Shown in pieces: positions 53,131 to 63,605 of a DNA stretch of 64,000 bases. This stretch comes from Mesostigma viride (taxonomy: Eukaryota; Streptophyta; Mesostigmatophyceae; Mesostigmatales; Mesostigmataceae), in the NCBI GenBank assembly GCA_009746045.1, contig RPFO01000667.1, forward strand, positions 4,340,862-4,404,861, read 5' to 3'. Both the position numbers and the translations under genes were made by a program. Below the pieces are notes generated by a model. That model was not told where the DNA came from and ran no database searches. It saw nothing but the letters and a program-made list of their open reading frames with translations. The stretch's first letter is position 1. Each line of letters begins with the position of its first letter.

Positions 53131-53485
53131 TTGCGAATGATAAATTACGGAGGTGACAGGGGCAATGATGCAACATAAAGAAATCGACCCCGAAAAGAAG
53201 AACCTTACATAAAGACTGTCAATAATATATGAAGCTGACATTGGCATGCAAGGATCAATACTGTAGCCTTAGTGGCAGCACAAGATACAACTACAATTAA
53301 CTACAACACAAACCTACGACACTCATCAACACCCCTGCCGGCCCACCAGGCGGGGGATTCAAGTGACCTACACGTACGGCCTGGGTCGCGACACAGTTGG
53401 CCCGGACGCGGCGGAATAAGACATCAGCCACCGTGCGAAGTGACGGCGAGGGACGGGCGCGGCAGCCAATACGAGGACCATATAT
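53131..53485 (-). pseudogene. LINE family B 3' fragment, decayed
   Basis: The 3' UTR end (TTGCGAATGATAAATTACGG, then AACATAAAGAAA) and the region that would encode WSSYW...VADVLFRR match 18142-18450, with several frameshifts. 5'-truncated. Confidence 0.6.
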
Positions 53486-53737
53486 ACATGCACCGTGACC
53501 TCAACATGACTGAGACTGTATCATGCAGTACCTGATTCAATTATTATACGCCGCCCACGAATAAAAAATTTACATGCTTAGTAGTTGCAGTCAGAGCTTA
53601 CCCGCAATGATGCCGAAGCGGCCACGAAGACATATGCATGTCCGTCTGATCACGGAGCCGACGCGTACCGCCGGGATCATTTGGCATCAAGCTTGAGTGC
53701 GCCCCCACAATAAGATCGGCACAACTGCCGTCACTTT

Positions 53738-54259
53738 AGTTATTCTAGGGCTTCAGGCCTAGACTATCAGTACACGTGGCGTTGTCCCCGTCTCCCAAGT
53801 GGGATACGGACGTGGACGGGAGTGTAGTACACTGGACATATCTCTACTAGGATTTAGATCCGCACGTGCCATGATGGGCACGTGGGTGCTAGATATTAGC
53901 ACTGAGATATGCAGTGCACACGCACGTGGGTATTCACGTGGTAGGGTTTATGAGCTGTGATGCAGACCACAAGGTGGTTGCAGTGCTAGTCCTGTACGGA
54001 GGTCCTAGGGGAGGTCCAGGACTGTCCACGTAGTGCTGTTAGGCAGTCGTTGCCTGCGGGCATCGTATCAGTCCTAGCTGGAGTAGATCTAGCTGGACGG
54101 AGCCAGCACCTCATTGGTTAGCACTAGTGCAGGATAGCTAGGTTACCCTAACCTACGTGCCCATGCAATCCAGCTTGGCAAGCTTGCATGGGTTGATATT
54201 ATGCCAGCCATTGCATAATCCAACACACGTTCGCATCCATTTGCACGAGTGCATTAACT
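53738..54259 (+). repeat. 5' LTR of Copia-like element 2
   Basis: Starts AGTTATTCTAGGG and ends GTGCATTAACT; 522 bp, same length as the right LTR. Confidence 0.95.
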
Positions 54260-54301
54260 TGCATTTATAAAACTCTCACAGTTTTCATCTATATCATTCC
54301 A

Positions 54302-55530
54302 AAATGTCGAACGTTTCTGATCGTGAGGCTCTTCGGAGTCAAGCCTGTCCCCATCGTCCGAAGATTTGGACTACCGGGCGGCAGTGCGGGGCCGGCAGGG
54401 GAGGGATGATCACGCTGGCAGCGATGCCGGCAGTGGTCGCTCGTCTTCGGACGAGGACCCGCGGTTCCTGGATCAGCTGGCGGGAAGCCGCCGATATACA
54501 ATGTATGGCGTCCCAACGCACCACCGGCTGAAGGGCAGCCCACGGCACCCGAGCTGGTTACGGGGCCGGGGAGGGTGGTGCAGGTGTTGGGGGATCCCGT
54601 CGGATGGCTACGACGAGGACGAAGACCTAGTCGATCTCGAGCTGCCGAGGACAGGGAGCAGAGAGAGCTGCTCCGCCGGAGGCAGAGCGCATTCGGCAGG
54701 AGGCCCAGCTCCGCAGAGAGCTGGAGCAGCAGCGCGAGCTGGAGGCTCAGCGCGAGGCTCAGCTGCGGGCGGAGACTGAGATGACAGGACAGCCCGGGTG
54801 CTCGCGGAGCGGCAGCAGGAGCGGGATCGCGTGGCCAGGGCAGGCTGCGCGCGGACAGGTGCGCGCGAGGCGCCCCCTACGTTCTCCGCAAGAAGAACGA
54901 GCTCTACACCTTTGCGCACAGGCGCACAGCGCGCCTTCGGCGCATGGCTGGGATGTGCTGCAGGAGACCGACTCGTCGGTGGAGATGCAGCCAGGAGCGC
55001 GGGGAGGGCTGGTTTTGATGGACCCGGCCATGGTGGAGGCAGAGCGTCTGGCCAAGATAGAGTACGCCAGGCATTGCCAGCGGAAGGCCAAGAGGGCAAT
55101 GGTGCGGTCCATGGCGGAGAACAGTCTGGCTAGGGAGCGCGCAGCAGGGAGGCGCAGCATCGGGAGATGAAGCGACTCCGTGCGAAGGCGCACGACGCAG
55201 CAGAGAAGACCCGGCGTCACCAGGCGAGGCTGGACGCGGCATGAAGAGGTCAGAGGCGACACTGGCAACAATGGTGGGCCCGGCGAGGCGGAGCAGGAGG
55301 CCGGCTGGCAAGGAAGAGCAGGAGGAATGCTCGTGCCTTAGACAGGCGCATGCGCAAGGAGGAGCGGGCTCTGCGCAGGTATCAGGAGGCGGCCAGGACC
55401 TGGGCTCTGCAGGGAGAATTCGGAGACGCAATCCGGTTTGAGCGTGGTCTGGCGCCACATGAGCCGCTGCCGAGGACGCTGTATTGGACTTCATGCGTAC
55501 CCCACAGCCAGCAAGGGCCCAGCGAGGAAC
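54302..55530 (+). pseudogene. Leader frame of Copia-like element 2, coiled-coil rich, frameshifted
   Basis: A possible start at 54304 (MSNVSDREALRSQ) is followed by shifts between frames. One frame encodes a strong heptad-like, charged run (ERIRQEAQLRRELEQQRELE, then AQREAQLRAETE) near 54688-54780, and another gives MVEAERLAKIEYARHCQRKA near 55030-55090. Taken together this looks like one pre-Gag protein with long coiled coils, broken by at least three frameshifts. I know no matching family. Element 1 has charged frames in the same place. Confidence 0.4.
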
Positions 55531-55607
55531 GGCCTTGTTAAACGCGCGTGAGCGTGTTCGCGCTGGCGCAGACACACCCCACCCCCCCCCCCACACCCAA
55601 ACACACC

Positions 55608-56306
55608 ATGCAGACCGACACGGACCTGGAGCTGGACCGCATCGCTGCACTACTCCACCAGGAGCTGGACGCAGCGGAGGCCAACCCGACCAAGCGGGCG
55701 CGGGCAGCAGAGGCAATCGAGCAACTGCTGAGGGCCGCCAAGCGGGTCCGCCAAGGAAAGTGGCAGGAGGGGTGTGGACCATCGTCTACGCCCCAGCGGT
55801 CGCATCCAGAGGAGGATGGTGACGAGGGGAAGGACGGGGGAGCACCAGGGGGAGGGGCACCAGCAAGCACCGGGGGTATGGCGGGCGGCAGCAACGCTGG
55901 AGCGACAACCCAGCAGCAGCAGCAGCCACAGCATCAGCAGCAGCAGCAGCAGCAGCCGCGGCAGCAACAGCAACAGCAACCGCAGCAGCAGCAGCAGCAG
56001 CAGCAACCTCAACCACAAGCGACTGTCGCTGTACCACAGCGACCCAGGTTTGATGCATCCCGTAGGGAAGATAGGATTACCTTCCCAGGTCTAGCTGAGG
56101 GATTTGTGCAGGAGGATGCACTTGAGTTTCTTTTCAAGATAGAACACTCATGGTCCCATGATAATATCCGTGATTGGTTTCCTGCTCTTAGGGTGTCTAA
56201 CACGATCCACCAATCTGCACCTAGCATAAAACAAATGGTGCAGATGTATGAGAGGAGGGCAGCACGCCTGGGGCAGATGAGGTGCAAATCTTCACAGAAT
56301 TCATAG
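55608..56306 (+). CDS. Gag N-terminal part of Copia-like element 2 (Gln-rich)
   Basis: It starts at ATG 55608 (MQTDTDLELDRIAALLHQEL). It has a helical N-terminus, a Gly/Ala linker, a poly-Gln tract from a CAG/CAA repeat (55912-56020), then a conserved-looking segment with DASRREDRITFPGLAEGF and EDALEFLFKIEHSWSHDN that fits a retrotransposon capsid region. It ends at a stop after a frameshift near 56270; the Gag frame continues downstream in another phase. Gag would form the particle that packages element RNA. Confidence 0.6.
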   Translation: MQTDTDLELDRIAALLHQELDAAEANPTKRARAAEAIEQLLRAAKRVRQGKWQEGCGPSSTPQRSHPEEDGDEGKDGGAPGGGAPASTGGMAGGSNAGATTQQQQQPQHQQQQQQQPRQQQQQQPQQQQQQQQPQPQATVAVPQRPRFDASRREDRITFPGLAEGFVQEDALEFLFKIEHSWSHDNIRDWFPALRVSNTIHQSAPSIKQMVQMYERRAARLGQMRCKSSQNS

Positions 56307-57060
56307 CAGACCTAAAAGGGCTGTTGACCAAGGGGGAACACCTGCAGGCTCTCAAGGGGTTCACATGGTTGGCTTCATACAAAGTCAACAAGTCTGACTA
56401 CGTACGGACAACAAACAGTATGTCCTGTACATAGACAGGGACGAGGAGTTGAAGAAGCTCAACTCTAAGTACCTGATCCATCAGTGGCTCACCAAAGCGA
56501 GTTAGACAAGAACACCAATGCAGTTCTGCTGGCTGGCCTTAAAGACAAGTGGGATGATTTTAGGGGGGCCATGTTGTTCATTCAGCAGAGCCTAGAACCC
56601 TTCTCCACTGTCAAGGAACCCAAGGTTAACAAAGTCCAAGGGGGGGGTAGTCAGGACGGTGCAGGCCTAGCAGGAAGAAGCTCATCAAGGAGGTGGTAGC
56701 TCAGGTCAAGGCGGTGTTCAAGGGTCCCCAGCAAGGTAAGAAGGCAGGGGGGTCATCCAAGCAGCAGGGAAATCAGACAAGGGGGGAAAGGGGAACACAG
56801 GCAGTAAGGCAGGGCCCTCTCAGGGGCCTAGTCAAAAAGGTAAGCCTCACGACTCCACCCTGTACTGCACCAGGTGCTCATGCAAGGGGCATGAGAGGGA
56901 TGATTGCTGGAAGGGCAAACCCGAACTTGGATCTGATGTGGATGTGTGCCCAGGTTGCTGGGAGCCCCGCCACCCGTTACCTGCAGGGGGACGCTGCAAC
57001 AAGCCCAGGAAGGGAGCCTCGACGGGGCGCACCCCAAAACAAGCCAGCACTCAGGACGAC
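56270..57060 (+). pseudogene. Gag C-terminal part with zinc knuckles (frameshifted)
   Basis: Reading passes through several phases (FTEFIADLKGLLTKGEHLQA, then LKKLNSKYLIHQWLTKAS, then the 56484-56699 frame) to a basic Gly/Gln-rich stretch and a CCHC knuckle near 56865-56910: CTRCSCKGHERDDC (C-x2-C-x4-H-x4-C). A second Cys cluster follows (VCPGCWEPRHPLPAGGRC). The knuckle lies in the same open frame as the integrase downstream, with no protease between. Confidence 0.6.
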
Positions 57061-59984
57061 TGTAAGTCTCCTGTACCCTGGTTTCTTAATGGCCGTGTAC
57101 CCTCTATTTGCTCTGTATTGCCTGACAGTGAGGACGTGGATTGGGACCTGGCTTATGACATGACGTTAGCACAGGTGGCCCAAGATCCCACTATAGCCTC
57201 CTTAGATGCAGCAGCAGATAAGGTTATATCCTATGCCAGGTTAGCCCAGCAGCTACACAAGGCAATGGGGCATGAGGCAGTGGCAGAAAGGCTGGCCAAT
57301 AAAATTGATGGCCGTGACCTGGAACAGATGTGCAGGCATGTCAGGAAGCACTGTGAAGCGTGCCAACTGCATGCACCTAAACCCAAGAGATGGCATGTGG
57401 CCACCCCACCACTGGCTAGAGGAAAGCTAGTAGGGGATGTGATACACCTGGTGAAGGACACGGTGTATTACTTGGTCCTAAAAGATGCCTGGTCTAGGTT
57501 TGTGGTGATAGAACCCTTGCCAGGCATGGCCAATGAACAACTGCACAGAGCCCTGCTGATTGCACTAGCACGGTATCATCCTCAGGAAAAACTAATGCTG
57601 GATCAGCAGTTCACGTGGATACAAGATTATCCTGATCTGCCCAAGATAGACATTGCTGGGGCTCAAGATCATGAACGCCAGGGGATGATTGAACGTACCA
57701 TGCGTGCTATCAGGGACCTCATAAAGAAAAATGAGTCCAGGACAGCAGAGTCTGGGAGCTATGCTGATAGGACAGCGTGGGCAGCTGAGGTGTGCAGAAC
57801 TCTGAACACCAAACCCTCATGTCTTCTCCTTTTGGTGAAATCACACCAATTGGCCTGCAATCAGGTAGCTACTCTCAGGAGGTACTAGACCACTACAACA
57901 CGCAAAGGCAACACTTGGCCAAGTTGCTGGCAAAAAAGGATAAAAGTAATGCCAGGCCTGTGTTTGAAGTGGGGGATCAGGTACTCTACTATAGGGAGGG
58001 GGAAGGGAACAAAGCCCACTCTGGTAGATGGCATGGTCCAGCTGAAATCATCAGGTTGTCAGAAACAGGTGACACGGTGACTATTCAGCATCACAGAGAG
58101 CGAATGGTTGGCAAGCATAGACTGAAGCTTTATTACCCTCCTTTGGCAGACGTGTCAGGGGTAGAATTCTTGGACATGGATTCAGAGCCTCAGTCTGGTG
58201 GGTTGGTCTCACCCAGTGAACTGGCCAGGGACATAGCTGATGCAAGCAACACAACCATAGACGCTCCTGTGTTCCTCAGTGGTGCAGCCCCACCACAGCC
58301 CAATGGTCCAACTGGGCAGGAGGAACGTGCACTGGATGAGCAGCAGGTCGCTCCTCCCTCATCTCAGGAACAGCCACAAGTAGCAGCAGATCCTGTTGTC
58401 CCCAGGAATAAATTTGCTGAGGCTCTAAAAGCTCTACATAGAGCACACACTGCCAAGGCACAAATGGCAGCAGGTGCAGCACAAGTCAATGCTGTGGGTG
58501 AATCTAACCAGGATCCCAGTATTCTGGCAGTAGACACACAGGCACAGGTGAGCATCATCAGTGCACAAGCTGTATCTGGCCTAAGTCTGCAACGCTCGCC
58601 CTGGGCTAGAGTGTCAGATTTTTCAGGCAAAACAAAAATGGCAGTCAAAGGCCAAGTGCTAATTCCCATTCTGGGTGTGCCCACTCCCTTCCAGGTAGTA
58701 GAGGGCTACAAGGGGAATGCACTGCTGGGGGAACCATTTGTCTCATACCCTGGAGTAGTCATCTCAGCTGGGAGGTTGAGTGTGACTGGGGTGGGGCAGG
58801 TCACCCTGGACCATTTTAAAATTCCTTTAACACAGATCAGTGATGGCCTGGAAGCAGCCATCAATGCTGTCAACATAAAATACCTCCCAGGTCAGGAACC
58901 CTGTGTTGATTCCCTCATTCATTCTCAGAAGCTACACCCCTCTGCGTTTGGGCTTGGTAGATGGGACATAGCGTCCATGTCTCCCTTGTCCTATGATGAT
59001 GTGGTCAAAGACTGTCAAACGCAGATTGGTTTTCTGAAATGGATGGAAGCCTTTAACAGGGCTAGAGAGGAATGGGTTTGTCCTGATCCACGTAGCAAGT
59101 CCCAGGTACCACCTGTAACACCGATTGAGGCACTGCCACAAGGGGCCAGAAAGCTCAGACTGAAGTTTGTCTGCAAGCATAAACCCCAGGCAGATGGGAC
59201 ACCTCCCATTTTTCATGCCAGACCTTGTGTCACGGAGTTCAGGGGCTCCACTGAGCTAACAGAGGCTGAACTGTATACCCCTGGTATTCAGCAGACGTCT
59301 CTTAAGGTCCTGTTGGCCACTTTCCTTCACCATCTGAATGCTGGTAAGGACTACGTGTGTAAAGCCACTGACATTAAACGAGCCTTCCTTAAAGGCAACC
59401 CTGACATAGCCCAAAAGGTGTGGAGGGGTCAAGTCTATGTGGTAAACACTCCCAAAGTCTGGTCTGGGGACATCAAGGAACCTCATCTAAGGCCTAACTT
59501 GGGGGTAGAAGGGCTTCAGTCAGCACCTAAAATTTTTAGGCTGTCTGCCCAAGAGGTCTTCCTGAAGCTGGGGGCCCAGTATGATGATATTGACCCTTGT
59601 TTCTTCACCATCCCTCATCCTGCTGGTATGATGATGTTTGTGTGGCATGGGGATGATCAGCTCATTACTGGTCCCAGGGCAGCTGTGGAGGATTTCATTG
59701 CTCAAGTGTCTGCTAGCTTTGAATTAGGCAAGCAGCTGGAGCTGGGGAAAGATCCTGTCAAGTTCTGTGGCATCATTCTGAACCTGTTTAAGGAGCAGAA
59801 GGAGTGGGTGTGTTCTCTCAAAGCATCCCCTGAGTATGTCATGTCTTGCAAAGATGTTCTTCCCTCTGACATCACTCCTGATCTCTGTCCCACTATTAGG
59901 GGTAAGCTAGGTTGGCTGTGTGCCACTTGTGCTCCTCATCTGGCGTGGTCAGCAGAGTGGATGATGATGTCCTCATGGAGGTAG
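56938..59984 (+). pseudogene. Copia-like Pol of element 2: IN-PR-RT (one frameshift)
   Basis: Integrase zinc module: HKAMGH and CRHVRKHCEAC (about 57256-57365). Core: GDVIHL, MLDQQF and QGMIERTM, with 29 residues between the second Asp and the Glu (DD29E). After a one-base frameshift near 57825 the C-terminal integrase region follows (FEVGDQVLYYREG). A retropepsin-like domain comes next: ILAVDTQAQVSII (Asp at about 58532) and NALLGEPFVS. Then reverse transcriptase: ATDIKRAFLKG (about 59364) and WHGDDQ (59643-59660). All catalytic acids are present. A stop at 59982-59984 separates it from RNaseH; the same arrangement is uninterrupted in element 1. Confidence 0.85.
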
Positions 59985-60558
59985 GGTCTAGGGCTATTAA
60001 ACAGGTGTTACATGATGGCCCTCCCCTTATTCTTCATGCCTTGGATCTGTTCCAACCCATCACATCACATGCATGATGGACAGTTCCATGGAGTCACGGG
60101 TAGTCACTAAGGTACAAGCCAGAGAGGCAGGTCTCTTTATGTTGTCTAACCCCACTGGCAAGCAATCTTTGGTTTCCTGGTTCAGCAGACTCCACAAGCG
60201 CAAGGCAGTCAGCAGCAATGTAGCTGAATGCCGTGCTGTGGTATCTGCTGTGTTGCATGCCAGGTACTTGAACCATCTGCTGGTGTGGTTGCAGCATCAG
60301 GCTGGTAGTTATGCTGGTGTCAAATCCCATCTGCTGACTGACAGTCAATCCCTTCTCTCTTTCCTGGACAACCCCTTGGCTGTGCACACCGATTTGGACT
60401 GGATTGTCCTCAAGCAGGAGTGTACCTATCTGGAGTCCAAGACTCACATCCGAGACCCTGACAATGCAGCAGATGCACTCACAAAAGTGCCACAGGCTGC
60501 AGGGCCTCAGTACAGAGTCCTATACACGCTGATGAACCCATACAATGGCAGAGGGTGA
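59985..60558 (+). CDS. RNaseH domain of Copia-like element 2
   Basis: A connecting segment (GPPLILHALDLFQPI, frame-shifted) leads into an ORF from 60073: MMDSSMESRVVTKVQAREAG, KAVSSNVAECRAVVSAVLHA (catalytic E), SHLLTDSQSLLSFLD (catalytic D), ending DPDNAADALTKVPQAAGPQY. It would degrade the RNA strand during reverse transcription. It aligns with the last ~150 residues of the element 1 Pol. Confidence 0.8.
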
Positions 60559-60932
60559 AGTGCCTCAGCCTAGGGCTATTAGCACCAGATAGGAGGGTGG
60601 TCATGGGGTGGCAGGGTCTGAAGTGTCCCACCCGTAAGACTCTCTTTGCGTCATTAAAGCTTGAGGTCAGAAGGGTCCTCCTTTATTGATGGCTTGTTCT
60701 TTGTCAATAAAACGTGTGGTCATATTTTTCTGGCAATGGTTTTCCCAACACAGGCACCCAACCAGTGGGATGTTGTATCCAACACGGAGGAGCTATGGGC
60801 GCTTTTATAAATGCATCTCTTTCAGTGTCCTGGTTGTCCCTGTGGGGAACCTTGCTTATCAGTAGTGGTTGGCATATGAGTGGGTTGTGGGAAGAGTCTT
60901 CCCCTCACTCCCCAAAGAAAAGTAATAATGGG

Positions 60933-61454
60933 AGTTATTCTAGGGCTTCAGGCCTAGACTATCAGTACACGTGGCGTTGTCCCCGTCTCCCAAGTGGGAT
61001 ACGGACATGGACGGTAGTGTAGTACACTGGACATATCTCTACTAGGATTTAGATCCGCACGTGCCATGATGGGCACGTGGGTGCTAGATATTAGCACTGA
61101 GATATGCAGTGCACACGCACGTGGGTATTCACGTGGTAGGGTTTATGAGCTGTGATGCAGACCACAAGGTGGTTGCAGTGCTAGTCCTGTACGGAGGTCC
61201 TAGGGGAGGTCCAGGACTGTCCACGTAGTGCTGTTAGGCAGTCGTTGCCTGCGGGCATCGTATCAGTCCTAGCTGGAGTAGATCTAGCTGGACGGAGCCA
61301 GCACCTCATTGGTTAGCACTAGTGCAGGATAGCTAGGTTACCCTAACCTACGTGCCCATGCAATCCAGCCTGGCAAGCTTGCATGGGTTGATATTATGCC
61401 AGCCATTGCATAATCCAACACACGTTCGCATCCATTTGCACGAGTGCATTAACT
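60933..61454 (+). repeat. 3' LTR of Copia-like element 2
   Basis: Starts AGTTATTCTAGGG, ends GTGCATTAACT, and is followed by ACTTT, the target duplication. Confidence 0.95.
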
Positions 61455-61459
61455 ACTTT

Positions 61460-61920
61460 GCAGATCGACTTGACCAATGATGTTCCACGATCGATATTCG
61501 GCCTTGCGATAAATGGCATCATTTTTTTTCCTGCAGCAAGTTGGACCAAACAGAGCAGACTATCGATCAGTTTGAAGTAGTAGTCATAATAAAAACACCA
61601 TCAATCATCACATAGGCATGGCCGGTTCATGACCATACTATATTTTGCAAGCATTCAGTTGATTCATGTCACGATCGAACTTAATAGTAATAATTTAATG
61701 CCCGCGACGCCCGGCAGGTTCATTTTGCTATCAAGTGGCCCGCAGCTCATATCAAATACGCCATATTCTTATTAATGCGGCTCCGATGTTGGACCGGCGT
61801 GGCCATATATATATTATTTGAGCTAGTAGTACGTACATTGAATAAAACAGTATCATAATTGGCTGCACGGCCGATATGTATATATATTAGCTAGCTCATG
61901 CGCATGCAGAGAAGTCCATA
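61460..61920. other. No recognised gene
   Basis: AT-rich flank of the Copia insertion without open frames of note. Confidence 0.5.
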
Positions 61921-61926
61921 TATATC

Positions 61927-62124
61927 ATGACCTCCGCCTTCTTCAAGGAGTGTTGCCGGCTCCGGGAGGACCGGCTGGACCTGGAGGGCCAGCGGGCCCC
62001 ATGGTCGGCGCGGACCTGGACGTCATATTGGCGTCAGCGCTTGTCGGTGGCGCTGACTCGGGCCATGGCGGACATCATGCTCCGCCGTACGCGGGCTGAT
62101 TTTGCGGTGCAGCAGGGCTATTAG
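61927..62124 (+). pseudogene. LINE family B-related ORF2 C-terminal fragment
   Basis: Encodes FFKECCRLREDRLDLEGQ, WSARTWTSYWRQRLSVALTR and ADIMLRRTRADF, closely similar to the minus-strand fragment at 18347-18550, then stops. The following 3' UTR differs from family B, so this may be a sister family. Only the end of the protein remains. Confidence 0.6.
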
Positions 62125-62380
62125 GTTCCTCCCGTTAGGCGTTTCCATTGGTCTTATCGTAGTATAGAGCTTTGACATGGCTCTGTATATAGGTTTATAG
62201 CTGGGCGTTTGCTTTGGTTTGAGTGATTTCACTCTGCTGTAAGTAATTATATTTTTAATATATATCATGAACTAATATGAGATAAGTCCGGCATATAATA
62301 AGTGATCTGGATCATAGTTGATCCCTGCAGGCCGGGCGCTATCAGCTGTATATAGCTGCGCTATCGAATATTTACCTAAT

Positions 62381-62466
62381 TAATTTATTAAATAATTAAT
62401 AGACACATGACTGCGTCACGTGAGCATAAGTCCTCAGTGGGAGGGGAACATGGGATGGAATGGATG
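62381..62466 (-). mobile_element. LINE family A, very short copy (d)
   Basis: A decayed TTAA/AAAT tail (62381-62400) is followed by only about 66 bp of the 3' end (AGACACATGACTGCGTCACG through to GGAATGGATG), then a break. Confidence 0.75.
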
Positions 62467-63350
62467 ATATTCTATCGAATATATCGGCTGCCAATTCAAA
62501 ACGCAGCTGTAGGATGAGCGCGGCACATGTATCGGTCAATTAGTAGACATATTCATGTACGTAATTATGGCAGTACGAGCTGTGATTCGCGCCACTTGCA
62601 TTAGCGGGTGATCATGAAGTATCCGCGTAGAAAAGTGCCTCATCGGGTGCTCCGGCGTGGCAATATTGCTTCAGTGCATGTTCACGCACTTACTAACTGA
62701 CTTAGTACTTATGGCAGTACGACGTGCTTGATGCCCTTTACTTTGTATTAATTATGGCACCCACGTGACGTAGTACTCACCGCGTGCTTATTATGCATGA
62801 CGTCTTCTTTCAATGATTATATCCCTACATGTAGGAACGTCGATCAGCGACCAAGATATAAGGATATACATATCGTACGTACGTACGGTAGGTGCGCCAA
62901 TTCTTGGCCAGCAAGGAATATAAGCCATATTACAGCTTTAGTAATGAAGGCATAAAATAGAATTATTACTCATTTCCATTCATGCCATGCGCTTGCCTGC
63001 AAAGGCCAGCAATCGCCGCAGTACAGTGCACGAACTCACCATGATTTATTGGTCGCTGGACGAATTCGGTCGCATCCGCAAAATGCTTTTTTTTTTTCCC
63101 CCGCAAAATGCTTTGAATGCTTTCAAGTTTGAATCCGCAAAATGTTTATGCTTGTATGAGATTCTGTGAGACTCTTGGCACAGGATGGCACAGGATTGAA
63201 CAAGGAATGATCACTGCGCGCGTGCGCGCCTCACACCTCACTTCCGCCTGAGTGAGTTCTCCATGTTCTTGTTGGGAATATCCTCGGGTCCTGACATGGT
63301 TGTGAGCAAATGAGGCCGTGGGCCCCCACCAACGATTGAAGAGACAGCCG
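62467..63350. other. No recognised gene
   Basis: AT-rich DNA with short open frames only. CGTACGTACGTACG occurs near 62876. Confidence 0.5.
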
Positions 63351-63355
63351 GTGTC

Positions 63356-63427
63356 ATTCAAAGATCTCAGATTCAAGATTTCAGATCTCAAAGATTTCAG
63401 ATTCAAGATCTCAGATTCAAGATTTCT
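63356..63427. repeat. Short tandem repeat of TCAGATTCAAGATT-type units
   Basis: About five imperfect units mixing CAAGATCTCAGATT and CAAGATTTCAGATC. Confidence 0.75.
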
Positions 63428-63502
63428 GCCAGAGAAAGCGATCTTCCTTGCATCTGTTGCTTGTGCCAACCAAAATCTGCCCGGTTCTGTCGCTGTTTTA
63501 TC

Positions 63503-63605
63503 GAGACAGCGCAGGCCAGAAATCCGGAGAATCCGGACCATGGTAGCTCGAGCCTGCCGTTATTTGTCCGCGTGTTCGAGTTGTTCAGAATGATGAATAT
63601 GAATA
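63503..63605 (+). repeat. SINE-like element, partial copy
   Basis: Matches the first ~110 bp of 35373-35621, uninterrupted across the ATGGTAGCTCG site where the two other copies are broken. The 3' part is missing after ATGAATATGAATA. The remaining ~395 bp to the right edge hold no gene I recognise. Confidence 0.75.

Larger units (their letters stand above)
53738..61454 (+). mobile_element. Copia-like LTR retrotransposon 2 (complete, 7.7 kb)
   Basis: Two 522-bp LTRs (53738-54259 and 60933-61454) differ at only about three positions and are flanked by the 5-bp target duplication ACTTT (53733-53737 and 61455-61459). A purine-rich tract (AAAGAAAAGTAATAATGGG) precedes the right LTR. The interior encodes a coiled-coil-like leader, a Gln-rich Gag with zinc knuckles, and Pol in the order IN-PR-RT-RH, the same as element 1. 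Near-identical LTRs mean recent insertion, yet Gag-Pol has several single-base frameshifts, so either it was mobilised in trans or the assembly has indels. Confidence 0.93.

Noticed and set aside
55650..56058. Leu-rich and Ala-rich minus-strand proteins
   Set aside because: They mirror the CAG/CAA Gln repeat of Gag on the plus strand.
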